This document shows positions 1 through 13,600 of a stretch of DNA of 64,000 bases, piece after piece. The notes under the pieces were generated by a model. That model saw only the letters and a list, made by a program, of their open reading frames with translations. It did not search any database and had not been told where the DNA came from. Position numbers and translations under genes: made by a program. The stretch lies in NCBI RefSeq assembly GCF_032362555.1, contig NC_083507.1, positions 3,351,001-3,415,000 on the forward strand, read 5' to 3'. The stretch's first letter is position 1. Every line of letters begins with the position of its first letter. Origin of the DNA: Amyelois transitella (taxonomy: Eukaryota > Arthropoda > Insecta > Lepidoptera > Pyralidae).

Positions 1-115
1 CCTCATACCTATTCATTAAATTTCCAACGCTTCTTCACGGTTATTATTATATTATGATAATCATATCTTTTTAATGCTTACTTCCATCAATTGATAAATA
101 TTTTTGGCTATCTGT

Positions 116-196
116 CATGGGTCGACGATGATTTGTTGGCTAATTATATATTATATATATATATATAATTAGCCAACAAATCATCGTCGACCCATG
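116..196. repeat. large near-perfect palindrome, 36-bp arms
   Basis: The arm 116-151 (catgggtcgacgatgatttg, then ttggctaattatatat) is exactly the reverse complement of 161-196. The 9-bp centre is alternating AT. Total 81 bp, at the start of an AT-rich flank in which I see no gene (1-1400). It could be a fold-back MITE, a palindromic end of a mobile element or a cruciform-prone site. Confidence 0.9.
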
Positions 197-227
197 AATT
201 ATAATATATAATATATATATATATATA

Positions 228-300
228 GCTTCCGCTCGTGGCTTTGCTCGCGTGAATAGTACCCTATTTCCTTTTCCCAAAAATAAAGATGCATACATAT
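228..300 (-). repeat. repeat end of the 'cgcgggcgaagcc' type
   Basis: The stretch tagcttccgctcgtggcttt then gctcgcgtgaatagta resembles, in reverse, the cgggcgaagc.gcgg...tagcta motif also present at 6460-6493, 41695-41715, 43783-43805 and 45470-45490. These recur widely in lepidopteran DNA as ends of non-autonomous elements; the exact family is not assigned here. Confidence 0.45.
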
Positions 301-1425
301 ACGCCTAAACTAACATTGGTTTCTCATAAATTACAAATTAATAAAACCACGCGTCTGCCCTATTTAACTAAACTTTATCTATCGTCAGTGAATTAAGCTG
401 TGTGCTGAAAGATATAGCAGTCCCACATCATATTTGAATACATATATATTTCCTTTCATTTTGTAAATAAGGATTTTTATTGTTTTGTATTTACCAACAT
501 ACCCCAAATAATAAATTATATTTGTTTACGCAATCGTGTTTTATCTCTGTATCATCAAACTGTGAGTCATCTCATTTTGAGAACACTTTCGCTATCAAAC
601 GAACAAACAAGTTTTGTGTGAAGTTTATTATTAGATCATAAAGTACGTAAACTACGTTATAATGCTGGTGTGTATTCGGCGACATATTAATAGAGATGTT
701 ACCAATCACACATACACATATCACGTTTTTAAACCGTACGGCGTAGACACGACTCGAATCCTTCCTTCAGTTTGATGGTTTATTGAATAGAACAGAGATA
801 AAGATGTAATCATTTAACTAAATTAGGTAAGTCCTTTACTTTAAAAAAAATATCTTAAACGAAATCAATGCTTAATCATATGTCGTTATTTACGGTTTAA
901 AGGTACAAGAAACTTTTTGAATGAAATTTTAAAATTTGAAGAGTATTTCCTGGTATGAAATGAACAAAAAATGTTTGGCATTGATCTTTAACAGTCGACA
1001 TTTCGAAAATCCTACAAATACTTACGTCGAAGCAAAAATATGCGTCGTTGCAATTCGAATTTCTTTTCAAAAGCACGTTTTATTCTTATTTTTATAAAAA
1101 AAAAATATGCAGCATAAAAATTATGAACTTGAAATTAAACTAATAAGTTTCTTGGATTTCAAGATTTAGCAGTGGGCTCGTTGATGTCTTTTGTTCGCTG
1201 TTATTGTTTGTAATGTAAACATTTACATTTTTAAATTTTCAACACTACTTCAAAAATATGTAAACTTTTTATATTTGAACATCGTCGGGTCCTACCATGA
1301 CAACCCATTTACTTCGACCAATAAAGCGGCGTGATAAATAATATCTAATACAATATCTTGTTTTTTACTTAATTTGAAAAGAGATGAATTAAGCTTAGTC
1401 AAATCAAACACACCTAAAACCGAGC

Positions 1426-1453
1426 TATATAAAAGACACGCGTGTTTCACGTG
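1426..1453 (+). promoter_or_regulatory. second upstream TATA box with CACGTG E-box
   Basis: TATATAAAAG near 1426-1435 lies about 145 bp upstream of the main Gasp TATA box, and a perfect CACGTG palindrome at 1448-1453 follows it. It could be an alternative promoter for the same first exon or chance in AT-rich DNA. There is no additional ATG between it and 1659 that gives a better protein. Confidence 0.35.
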
Positions 1454-1570
1454 GCCTGAATTACTCAGAGCCTGATTAGTATGTTTCGTCACGGGAGCGG
1501 CGCGGGCGCAACCCCGGCAGGGTGCGCGGGCGCCCGGGCGTCGCTTTCCACCGCCGCGCCGCCCACCCGA

Positions 1571-1608
1571 TATAAAAGCCTTCGTCACCCATTCACCCGC
1601 CCGCAGTC
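1571..1608 (+). promoter_or_regulatory. Gasp core promoter: TATA box and initiator
   Basis: TATAAAAG at 1571-1578 is followed about 33 bp later by CAGT at 1604-1607, an arthropod initiator-like core, which puts the transcription start near 1605 and gives a 5' UTR of about 55 nt before the ATG at 1659. The flanking 1480-1620 stretch is strongly GC-rich in an AT-rich background. Confidence 0.8.
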
Positions 1609-1658
1609 TGTGCTCGAACGTTAAAGTGTCCACTTCTCCTGTGCAAGGACTTACAAAC

Positions 1659-4600
1659 ATGAATTCACGGTGTTTAGTAGTGCTAGCAGCCGCCCTCGCC
1701 GTGGGTACGTAATTATTCAAATATTAAGTGAGAAACCTCAGTGATGCTACGGTTTCTGTGAGCGCATGAATGGAAAAATTGCAGCCAATGTGGTGTAACA
1801 GCTCTCACACATAGTCCTGTGATCATGATGGCTATTCTTGTCTCGACAATGCTCATGTGAGCATGATTGTTGTGTGTGATTTCTTTGGGGTGTGCATGGG
1901 ATATTTATATATTGAAAATAATATACTTCTTATGGAAATCAACAGACTTTTCGACATATATATGCAAATAAAAATAATCTGTTTAAAAATTTTAATATTA
2001 TGAAGGTTCCGTCAGAACATTAAAATTAAACGTTGTAGCATTTACTGAGGGATAGAATAATAAGAACGGAATAATAAAAATCTGGTCCCAATTAATATGA
2101 TTAAAATTAAAAAAAAATCATATTACAGTCTCAGTTTGGTCTAAAAGTTCGACTGGTACGTTGTACGTTATTTAAGGTGCAAAAAGTATAAATAAATAAA
2201 TAAAATATTCGTATCATATTTCAAAATAACAAATTAAATTTCTTTTCAAAGTTCTTTCAAATGAGGAGGGACAAATCACATTTGATCAGAGTAATTAATG
2301 CAACTGATTTGCCAGGTGACACTGTTTCCTAATAGGTAAATCGTTACCATAGATTTTCGTAACAAGCATTAACATAGCTCCAAGCCTGTTCCGAGTAACA
2401 CACATCTGTTGTAACATTTAATCGGCTCCCATTGTGATACTAGTGTCAACGAGAGCAAAAAGCCTTATTGAGAAATCTCCAATCTTAACAAGCCAATTGT
2501 GCAGTTAAATAATAGTATTATCGTGACTAATTTCTTGGAACTTAACGTGTATCCAAGGTTGCCGTGTTTTACAGTCATGCTTGAACGGAAAGAAATTGCC
2601 ATTTGATATTTACATATAACTATCACCGTTTATCTCTTAGAAATCTGTCGGATGTAAGATCGTATTTACGAAAATGCAAGTTTCGCGAGCGTTGACCCGC
2701 GCCGTTGCATCGGAACTGCCAACGTAACATGGACACGAATTAAATAAAAAAGCGTGTCTGTTCGTACTTCTGTGTGTCCGCACTCTGTGGTTGGGGACTA
2801 TTGTTTAGAATTGTTACCACGTACCCAGTTCTCACAAGGCGTTTGTTTTACGTAACTTATGTCTTTACCCACTTCAATGATTTGAATTATTGTCTAAAGT
2901 AAATTCATGCATTCAAAACTACTTTTATAACGTAGACTAGGATTGAGACTCAACAAAGTAGTGAGAATAGATTTGCGTATCTCATAATTGTTCAAGAAAT
3001 AAGTTGAATGATATCCTTAAATGCCGTTTATGGCTCAATTTTATATTCATAGTATCAGTGTAAGAGCGTGAAGGCATTCAATTATGTAGCCCCGCGGTGC
3101 GTGCACTAATTTCACGAGATGAAAGAAAACAAGGTGAAAATGATTCAGCTTGGCTGAGCATAGACTCGACGGTATCATCATATTCAGCCCAGGAATGCAA
3201 CATGAAACTTTTCTAGATTATTGTAGTTTTTACTTTTTGTTGTAACTGTTACGTTTTCAGAACATTCTACAGACAATTATCGACATGGCATATGGTCATT
3301 AAAAAGGTGTTAAATTGAGAAGTGGCAAATAAAGTCTGAAAAGGAACAGATTTTGGATGACCCTGTTAAGACGTCCGGTTCTTGAAACTATTGAACAGGT
3401 CCATATTTTTACCTTATTATTAAATAACCAGATTTACCTGACTTTCGATAGCTTAACTTATCAATTCACACAAGAACGAACCCTGTCCAATTATTATCCA
3501 ATAACCAATATTATTATTGACATAATTTCATTCATATTTTCGTCAGTTTACCTTATATGGAATGAATCGACTTTCCATCGAGAGGCCATTAATAAAAAAA
3601 ATAAGGTCTTTAATTATGTAAGAGGTCAGCCGCCGCCGGAAACGTATGTAATTAACAGAATACGAACAATGTAAAGGAAACAAAATGCTGAAATTCCTTC
3701 TTTCTAACAATGCCAGTCGGTATCTCACGGTGTCGCTGAGGCCACACAATGCAGTGATCCTTGCGCTATTCTGGTCCTAGATAATTTGTATGTACGAATA
3801 CATGTCTCGCCACATTGTTAAAATATTTGCTTTAGCGATACCTAATATCAGTCATATATTAGTGAACAAGTTTTAACTAATAGTGTTTCATTCTAATAAG
3901 ACCACAGTATATGTTTTATTTTTGAGTGTAGATTTTAACAGACTTCTAATTGTCTATGCCTAGTTTTCTGCCAATTGCACACTTTTCATTTCTTTTTCAC
4001 TATTTTTTAATTTGTCAGCTGCTTGGAAGTCAAATAGTCCATATAACTTGATAGAAGTATATAACTTAATTTTCTACTTGGAAAATATCTTCAATAGATA
4101 CAGAATGATATCTACTGTCGTGTCGTGTGAGTAATCTAGATCATCACGTAAATTTATAGGTTTATGCAAGTTTTGTGTAGTTTTATAGTGAAACAAAGAA
4201 CACTCTGAGATCCAATTATCTAACAATATAATATAAGTAGAGATGAGAAAACTGTAATATGTATTTAAGAGTAAGCAGTTTCAATATAGCTAGGCTATAA
4301 AAACCAACGTCATTGTCCGTACTTAATGGCTATTAAGTAGAAAGCGGCTCTCAGCACAGGTCATGAAACTCCTCCGACAACGTATTATTTCTCTATTGAT
4401 CTCACAGGCTCAGCAGCCAGCGATTGTCTGTCCTTCGAGCCTTGTATATAAATAACATCATGAGGCCTACCTCATGTTTTGAACGTAATGTTTCTTAAGT
4501 CTTAAGCAGTTTGAACATCTTTGGATAAATCCAATATTTTCTCTTTAAGGTTTTTTTTCTTTCTTCTTCCCGAATCTAGTGTCAATTAATAAAAGTAATA

Positions 4601-7600
4601 ACAATCTTAAATTGATCATACAATGAAAGCGAAAGAGAACAAAAATGATTGAGAACCCTACCTAGCTGTAGATTGAAATGGAATAGAGTGAAAAACCGAT
4701 TAGATTAGACAAATGATCATATTTGATGAGTTTTAATTGTAAAAGTTGAATACTATAGACTAAAGTAAACGGTAGTATGTTTATTTTTATTTTTATTTCT
4801 TGAGTAATAATTATTAACGGAAATGATCGCTTGATAAATTGCACTCGATATTTCAAATATAATAAATATATGTACATAGTATTAGCAAATGAGCCATGAA
4901 AGTTTATACAAAAAAACGTGATTATATAATTGTTACGCGTGTACAATTATTTATAAAGAATTAATTTGTTATACTCAATTGGTGATAGTCAATATTATAA
5001 GTTGTATAACAAGTATAAACTGCATTTTATTTCAATTTAAATATTCGATCGATATCTCGGAATACCGCGTCATTTATGGCTCTTTTACACTTCGACTAGT
5101 GCTTAGTGCGAGTGGTTTTTTTGTGTTTAGGATTTTCAGCTCTGTATTCCTGAGAATTAATGCGACTAAGTGCATGCCATTTTAATTCTTGCCTATTGCC
5201 TTGCTCAAGATTTCGACGACCTGTTGTTAAGCTAATTGATAGGGATATGTCTCATCTTCTCACTCTCTCTCTATCTCTCTTTGTTGTAGTTTATGATGGT
5301 ACATTAGTACGAGTGGCTTATTTAGTGTTAATGTATAGTATATATATTGTACTTTCAGACTTTTCAAGACTGTTGGCTCTGTCTACCCCTAAAGGATATA
5401 AACGTGATTATATGTTTGTATGTATGTGTAGTATAAAATACGTTCATACAATTCCTGTTTAGCATTTTATTGTCTCATTCCAAACTTATTTTACTATACA
5501 CCAAAAGCCACTCGCACTTGGCTCTAATCAACGTGTAGACGAACCATTATCCGTCAAACGCGTCTGGCTCATAAAAAAACGAGATCTCTAGAACTTTCAC
5601 CACGTGCATCTGACAATAGTTATCTAATACTGTCAAGTTACGTCAGTCTGGGCCATCACCACTCATGTCCGTCATACATCACAATCAAAGAAATTGTGTT
5701 ATAGTCGTCGAAGGTAAATGAAAGAGGATCATCAAGACACCTGTCTTCAATATCTTGATAGACATACATTTTAATATTTGTAATGAGTTCGTTATGGTGA
5801 ATAGATTAAGCACTCGAGATTATAAAGTGATGTTTAAACCTCTTTGGCTGATATCAATTCTTATTTTGTTATGGTTTATACGATACGAGATACTACATGA
5901 TTAAGCTCGATGTGACCGTTAACTTTGGTAAACTGTATTTACTTTTTTTTAATACCTTGTATCTGACCTCAATCGATAGTAAACAGATGAGGTGTAAGGT
6001 GGTGCATGAAAGCTCAGATAATACCTTTCTTTAACTTTTGGAATGAAAATACATAAGTTGTATGTATCGGGTAGCAGAGACACTTATTTTATTTATTAGA
6101 TATTTATCGCTGGTTTAATTCTTAATTTTAAGACAAAAGTAACGCAATATTCAACTAATATTATAAATATAACTGCGAAAGTAAGTTTATTCATTTTTTA
6201 TCACTTCACGAGTTATAATGATTTAATTTTCCTGATCAAGTATATATATTTAAGAGTCTGGAGGAGGACATAGGGTACCTTTCATCCCGCTAAAAACTAT
6301 ATTCCCGTGGGATTAGCGGAAAACTAGTATTCAGGTGTAGGAAAATTCTTCGTTTTTTGTAATTATTAAAATTCGTCGCGTTTAATTCTTTGCTTTATAT
6401 AGGAGGTGAAATTTTTGTCGTTGAAATAGGTAGCTCGCTTTAAGTAGATGACGATAAATTCATGCGGGCGAAGCTGCGGATAATAGCTAGTTTATTATAC
6501 ATAGGCAACGCAAACAGCAACAAAAGAGTTTCCAATCATCCTCAAAACACTGACAACCTTTTAAAATGGTTATTCTATGCAAATGCAAGATCTGATTGAA
6601 GCTAACAGATAAAGGTCACGTTGCCCAATGAGGTTGCGGCGCGGGCGCATCGAGACAGAAATCGAAAGTAGAAGCCCACGCGAGAGGCTTGGTAGGTCAG
6701 ATATTTAGGCTTTCTTGGTTACTTCATCGATAACAGCATTTGTTATTTAATAACCGCGTAATGTTTGCCCTGTGGCGATCGACGTGTGGGTGTAAATTAC
6801 CTTCTTCGATCATTTTTCTAGACCTTGAATAAGTTGAGGGAATAAAAATATATTGAGGCTTTACTTTCCTCTAAAAATACAATCTTCACATTGTTAGTGC
6901 TACCAGAGTCAGAAGGGTTAGCTAAATAATATGCTCTATGCTTTTTATAATTATTTTTGCACCTTTGTTCATCAGTTGTTTCAAATATGACAAAGAGTAG
7001 GTACTTGGTACAAATGTAAAAGTTATTTAATTTATTTCATGATATTTTTTTACAAAACATTTGACACAATCTTCTAAGAAATTAACGATTCAGAATTGCA
7101 AACAAATGCAACAAGGTTCTAACAAGTACACACGGCACGGTTACAAAGCAGCTATTACATAATAAATGACAACTTACGAGCCGATAATTATGTCATATAA
7201 GTGCGCGTACGCATGCGACCGGGCAGGGCTCGGTGACGCTTGCGCAAGTCCTCTCGAGCCGATGACACCGATTCGAATAAAACTTTTTGCAGTTTTAATA
7301 TCTGTACTTGATTGGATTAAAAAAAATGACAGTTTTATCACTAAGCATGTGGGTATAATAGCTGTTTATTTGGGTTTTTGTGGATATTATATTATTGACA
7401 ATGAGATTTAAGTATTTATTCTTATTAAAATGCTTGACTAAACACTTGAGTAACTAAGTAATTTGGTGACTAACAATGGCAAATTTAAGGTAAAAATTAA
7501 ATAAAGAAAAAGAATTCGTACCAAGTTGCCAGTATCGAGCTAAACAAACCTCTTAATAAATTCGTGGAATCTTAGGCATTCGGTGACTAGTTCACCTCGG

Positions 7601-10600
7601 TAATCCGATTAAATAAGAAAGGCTAAACCGCAAACGATCACTTGACTTCATAGAGGCAATTTACGTCGGTTACAATCATTGAAATACATATGTTTCGCTT
7701 TATTTTCCACTTACTTTTTCAATTGATGTGTACAAGTTGATGACTAAGATGTTAAGGTTAAAATATGTTAAATTCTATTGAGTAAATATCACTAGAAATA
7801 AACAAGTATAATGTCAATTATATGATTAACCATGCCTAATAAATTTAACATGCCGTGAATTGTATACACTTATCTTTTTCATGATCTTCGAACGAGTTTA
7901 AGAGTTTACTTCGGTCTATGATAAATCAAAAATACCTAACAAATACAAAAAAAGACCATTGTATTGGACGCAATTGATTACCTAATTGGTTCTAGAACAA
8001 TCGTATCATTCAGATTAATCGATAAATTGCAGTTAAAAAAAATGTTTTGCAAGAAAAATTGACCTAAAAAGTGCAAATTAACTGAAACATGTGTATGTCC
8101 AATGATTACATAAAATAATTAGCGGTGTTTTCGCCATACATCGGCCGTTTTGTAATGATCACTGTTTCGGATCACTACGCTTGGTGATCATAGGAAGCAG
8201 TGTTACAGATTCACTTGTAACGTTCAGCTATTCATTAGCTTATGAAGTTGTTAGATAATGAGACATGAATTTGAGAACAATTTTAAAATGCTTAATGAAT
8301 CTTTTACTTATTACGTGTGGATGATATGAAATTTAGAAAGTAAATGAAATTATGCAATTGCCTCGCAGTGAGTTTATGACTAAAAAAAAACAAATAACTT
8401 ATATAAAAATTTCTTTAATTTAAAATTTATTCAATTAATTTAAATTGAGTTGATATTACGCGTTAAATTGCAAAAAATTAGTCTAGTAAACTTCGTCAAT
8501 TTTTAAAAATATACTATAATTCATAATTCTGTCTCTGGCTTACTGCCCTTACGCTCTTTTCTCATTCAACCCACAATTCGTACGTCGTTTAGTATGTTAC
8601 AAAATCAAGTGGAACTGTTAGTTTTACACAAGATAGTAAGAGAAGCTGAGGTTGCGACACTCCACGGATGAGCTCCTTCTTCGCTCTTGCAAATGTCACC
8701 GACCGGTGGCAACTCTGTGATGTAACATGCATATAATATGTACATAATTATGTACATTTACATTATAATACTAACACTCAAAGAATGCAATGTTCATTGT
8801 TTAATTTAACGATATCCTCTTTTCACTCACTTTAGCCTTGACGCTAAGAAGAACGCGAAAAGTACGGTATATTTGGATTATTATGTGTATATAACTCAAT
8901 ATCGAATAGAACTATGACCGCTTTTTGGAACTTCAATCGGCATTGATGTTATCCAAAAACCTATTCATGTATTTTCTAAGTAAAGTTACGTCCAATACAT
9001 ATTCTGGTAAAATCTTGTCTCGTTCCTAATCAATATGCAGATTGGCTATCTAGAACATTAAAAATAATTAATTCTTAAATTTATCATTATGTTTCATTTA
9101 ATGCTAGCGGCCTAAGTTTCCGCATTTTATTACAAGTTAAAGAACTGCTTGTTTATATTAATAAAATTGGGATATCAAACATTCTTACTGTTATGGTAAT
9201 TCTGATGAAAATTTAAAATGCCTGTTTACCATTATTAGTACATCAGTAAACTAAGCAAAAAAAAATAAACATCTTTGCCTAAACAAATATTAACAGTTAA
9301 GTAACAGCAAATCGAGACATCACGATTACCGTGTAACCTGGCTGAGAGACAAAACCTGGCATCGCACGTGCCAGACATTAGACAAAGCCACAACAAATGT
9401 GCCAACGTTAGTGTCAATTGTGCCATTACGACACGTCGTGGCGTGTCGTGTTGTGGCACATTCCTCGGAGAAAGAGCGGCCCTGCCCGAGACCGGTGCGT
9501 TGCAAAATAAGTTGCGCGCGCGCTTGGCAAACCCTTGGTGGTTTATTTTGAAATTCCAATTAAAATTCAAGAGGATTCATTTTGATGCGACATTTCAACA
9601 CAATTACAATATTGGTAGCTTTTCAAATATTCGGTTTCGCAAAGTTTAGGTAGAAATCATTCCGGAGATTGACTTATACTGGATTGTTTCGTTATATTAG
9701 TTAAGGATGATGAGATATATATTAAATGTATCATAATATCCTAATCGTTTTATTACATCGTTTTAGTTTTTTTTAAACGAAGAATACAGAACATGAAGTG
9801 ATCAAAACATACCTGAGAATCCCACTTGTAAATTTTAATTTAATTATTTTTATAACATACATAGTCTAGCCAATCTTATATAAATTCAAGACAAGTTTTT
9901 TTCTTATATTCATAATTTTCTGATGAAATATTTCATGCATTTAAGTTATAAGCCTACCTTTTATTACCCCTCTGTGTCTGCGTGAGAAATGCTTATATAT
10001 TCATACAAATGTCTGTATATTCATATAAATTCTGTCTCTCTTTACAGCGGCCGCCCAAGAAAGTTTTAAATGCCCAGACGACTTCGGCTTCTACCCACAC
10101 CACGTGTCGTGCGACAAATACTGGAAGTGTGACAACGGAGTCGCCGAGCTGAAGACCTGCGGCAACGGCCTGGCCTTCGACGCCACAGACAGCAAGTACC
10201 TCACCGAGAACTGCGACTACCTCCACAATGTAGAGTGTGGCGAGAGAACGCAATTAGGTAAGACCTTTTTACTTTTAAAAGAGTAGCATCTAGTCTTTAT
10301 TGTAAGTCAGGTCATGTTGCGCAAAGTACTGGTAGTCTGACAGTTGGGTCGTGTAGCTGAAGATCTGTGGCGTGTGTGTGTGACGAGATAACGCAGCTAG
10401 ATACATTTCTTACGAGTCTGGTCCTAATTTTTGTTTTTTTAATGTTGATGATGTTTAAAAAAAAACTGTCTAGCAGATTCATAATTAACATTTTGTTAGT
10501 GGTTATGCAAAAATTTACAACAAAAATGGTGACATCAAAAATAGTTGCTCAAGTGTTGACATATTTATGTCTAAAGTCTTTAAACAGTTCATAAAATACC

Positions 10601-13600
10601 AGATTAATCGCAACTTTTTATCCTTAATGGTACATTCCAAATCGTAGACAATGCAAGTATGTAGATTGAAGATTAACTAATCAGAGTATCTACGATCAAG
10701 AATTTGATAATATTATTCTTTTTGTTGCTACTGAGATCAACCAGGATGTGGCCAGAAGGTCATTCGGCCATTGCGGTTGGCGACAGTATCAATCACACAA
10801 CAACGGATTTAGCATCTGTGACATATCGTTACGTTGTTATTGAAAGGCCTTGAAATAGCAGACCTCCATTTTTTAAGTAGACGAACAACAGAGTTTTTAT
10901 GGTCATGTTTTTCTAAGAACTATTTAAGGATGATTTATTCTGAGATGTTAGATTCGCGCGACCTTGACATTTAAAAATGGGTTTCGTTTTTGGTTTGGAA
11001 GTGTGGGTAAACAAATATTATGATGACTTAGCGGATCCCATGTAATAATGCGATTGGATTGGTCCTGATTCCCTCAGCTTTTTGGCATTGGATCCTGATT
11101 CTTTCAGCTATTGGGATAAAAAAGATAATCCCATTTTTTCGGAATCTCCATGGGAACATTACGTAATTTCTAAAAATATTTACATAAACATATTGATTAA
11201 ATACATCTATTATCAACAGAGCCTCCAATCTCAACACCTCACTGCCAGAGGCTGTACGGTATCTTCCCCGATGAGAACAAATGCGACGTGTTCTGGAACT
11301 GCTGGAACGGAGAGGCCTCCCGTTACCAGTGCAGCCCTGGGCTCGCCTACGACAGGGAGTCCCGCGTCTGCATGTGGGCCGACCAGGTCCCGGAGTGCAA
11401 GAACGAGGGTACGTTTCAGAAGATATTCTTAACTGTTGAATTTTCAATTGTAACTTTGAAAAATAGATGAGAGAATTAATTTTTTGAGAAATTTTAAGCT
11501 AAATTAGTTTTTGGTTACCAGACGGTGATGGTGGAAAAAGCAACAAAAAAAAAATATATATTTGTCAAATATTGAGCTGTAACAATACATTCCATATTTT
11601 TTAATATTTAAAAAAATAAACTATGTTGTTCTTGTCTTACGTTTTGAAATAATAATGATTATTCTGAACTTCTGAAGCACAAAATTCTTACTTAAAACTA
11701 ATCTGATCACATTATCTGTGTGCACCTGTCTCTTTCAGCGAATTTCCTCCAACTCAGCACAGCCGTCGCTCGCCTTTTATATTTTCTTCTTCAACTCTTT
11801 CACTCACGTAACCTTTCTTGGTGTTTCCCAGAAGTAGCGAACGGTTTCTCTTGCCCCGCGCCTGGTGAAGTGTCCAACGCCGGTTCCTTCAGCCGTCACG
11901 CCCACCCTGAAGACTGCCGTAAATACTACATCTGTATGGAGGGAGTAGCCCGGGAGTACGGATGCCCCATTGGTACAGTCTTCAAGATCGGAGACTCTGA
12001 CGGCACTGGCAACTGCGAAGATCCCGAAGATGTTCCCGGATGGTAAGTTTTATATTTATTTTCATCTGATATCTAAGCACGAGCGCTGTAAAGTTCATAT
12101 TCACATTTGTAATCTATCTTCAATTCGATCAGACGACTGAAGTGAGTTTGAACTGGCACTACTTAACCTACTGGTTTGATATCACTGGCTATGTGGTATA
12201 TCAGCCCTTTCGATACAATTAACATTCTTGTACTTTGTTGTTGCTGTCATACTTCCTATATGCAAATAAGAGGTAAAATTAAAATTATTGTTTTTTGTTG
12301 TTGTTTTGTTGTAAAAATTATACATTTTTTTGGTATCACAGCACGATAAAGTACATCATGTAAATTACAGAAAGATTCCTATAACACTTCCACTGGAGCA
12401 ATGTCGACCTTGTGACTAACTTTCTTCCGCACCTGAACCCCGCAGCTGAGCTGTTGCACTCACACATCTTTAAGGCATTAGGCATTCCAGTTACCTATAG
12501 GTACATTACAGACTCGCCCACTTAGATAACTAGCAGATATGCGGTTCGGAGGCTTGCACAACATATTTAGGCCGTAAAATTAACATGACTTAAGTCAAAT
12601 TTCAATGTATGGCGTCACACGTGAGGTCGTGGTCAGTCTGCGCCTAACGGGCTGTATGGTAATGAATATTTTCATACAAATATTCACAGCCGGACATATT
12701 GTATGGCTAACTGTACTGAGGCATTGAACTGTTAATGTAATTTATAACGCTACGATTCGATGCAGTAAGGACTTCGCTTGGTCCGTTACTTAACATATAT
12801 GATAATTTACTACCTTGGCTTCGATGAATTTGAATATAATCTTTTCGAATAAAAATCACGAAGTTACTTTTTTCCGAATAATTTAATGTTCGGTTTTTTG
12901 TGTAAACTCCGAGCCCCATTATTATGAGTTGAAAAACATGTTAGATAATACTACTAAGAAAAGCGAACGGACACTATTCTAGTTTCAAGGCAGTTTACTC
13001 TGCAGCTAGCTGTGGACAAGTTTTCATTACACAATTCTCAATCAGAATCTATATATCATTTAACATAGTAAAAGTAGTTGGAAATTGATATAGCTTTAGA
13101 AGTACGCGACGTAGAAAATAGAGTTAAGTATTGAGTAGAAGCGGCAGGTAGTAAGTTCGCGTACATTTTCAGCGAGGACTACTACGGGGATTTGGATTTG
13201 AAGACGATCCGCAAGAGCGAGCTGCTAGCTGGTCTGCAGCAAGACGGCAGCTCCAGACCCACACAGCCCAAGCAGCTCAAACCCCGCCCCCAGAAGGAGA
13301 ACTAAACACCTATCCCCACCTTAACCTTTAAAATACTCACATAATTTAAAGCAACCAAACTTCTTCACACATCACGAGTAACAAATCCTGGCCGAATGTA
13401 AATTTAAAATAAAAGTTACTCGTGATGCGCGAAGCTTTACTTCAGGTTCAAATTTAAAATTTCGAATTTAGTGAGGTATTTGTATTCGTTTCTAGTTGCC
13501 AAATACTTTATCGTTTTAGCCTTAGTACAGTTTCATGAGGCCGGTTAGGATATTAGTTGAATCATACAGCGATAGATATATTTATTTTATATTGTATTTA

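Noticed and set aside
1292-1720. 142-codon minus-strand open frame over the Gasp promoter and first exon
   Set aside because: It is antisense to the TATA box, 5' UTR and signal exon of Gasp; Arg/Gly/Pro-rich composition only reflects the GC-rich promoter.
9235-9649. Overlapping open frames on both strands at the GC-rich island
   Set aside because: Open because of local GC content; the composition is not protein-like and there is no signal peptide or cysteine pattern.
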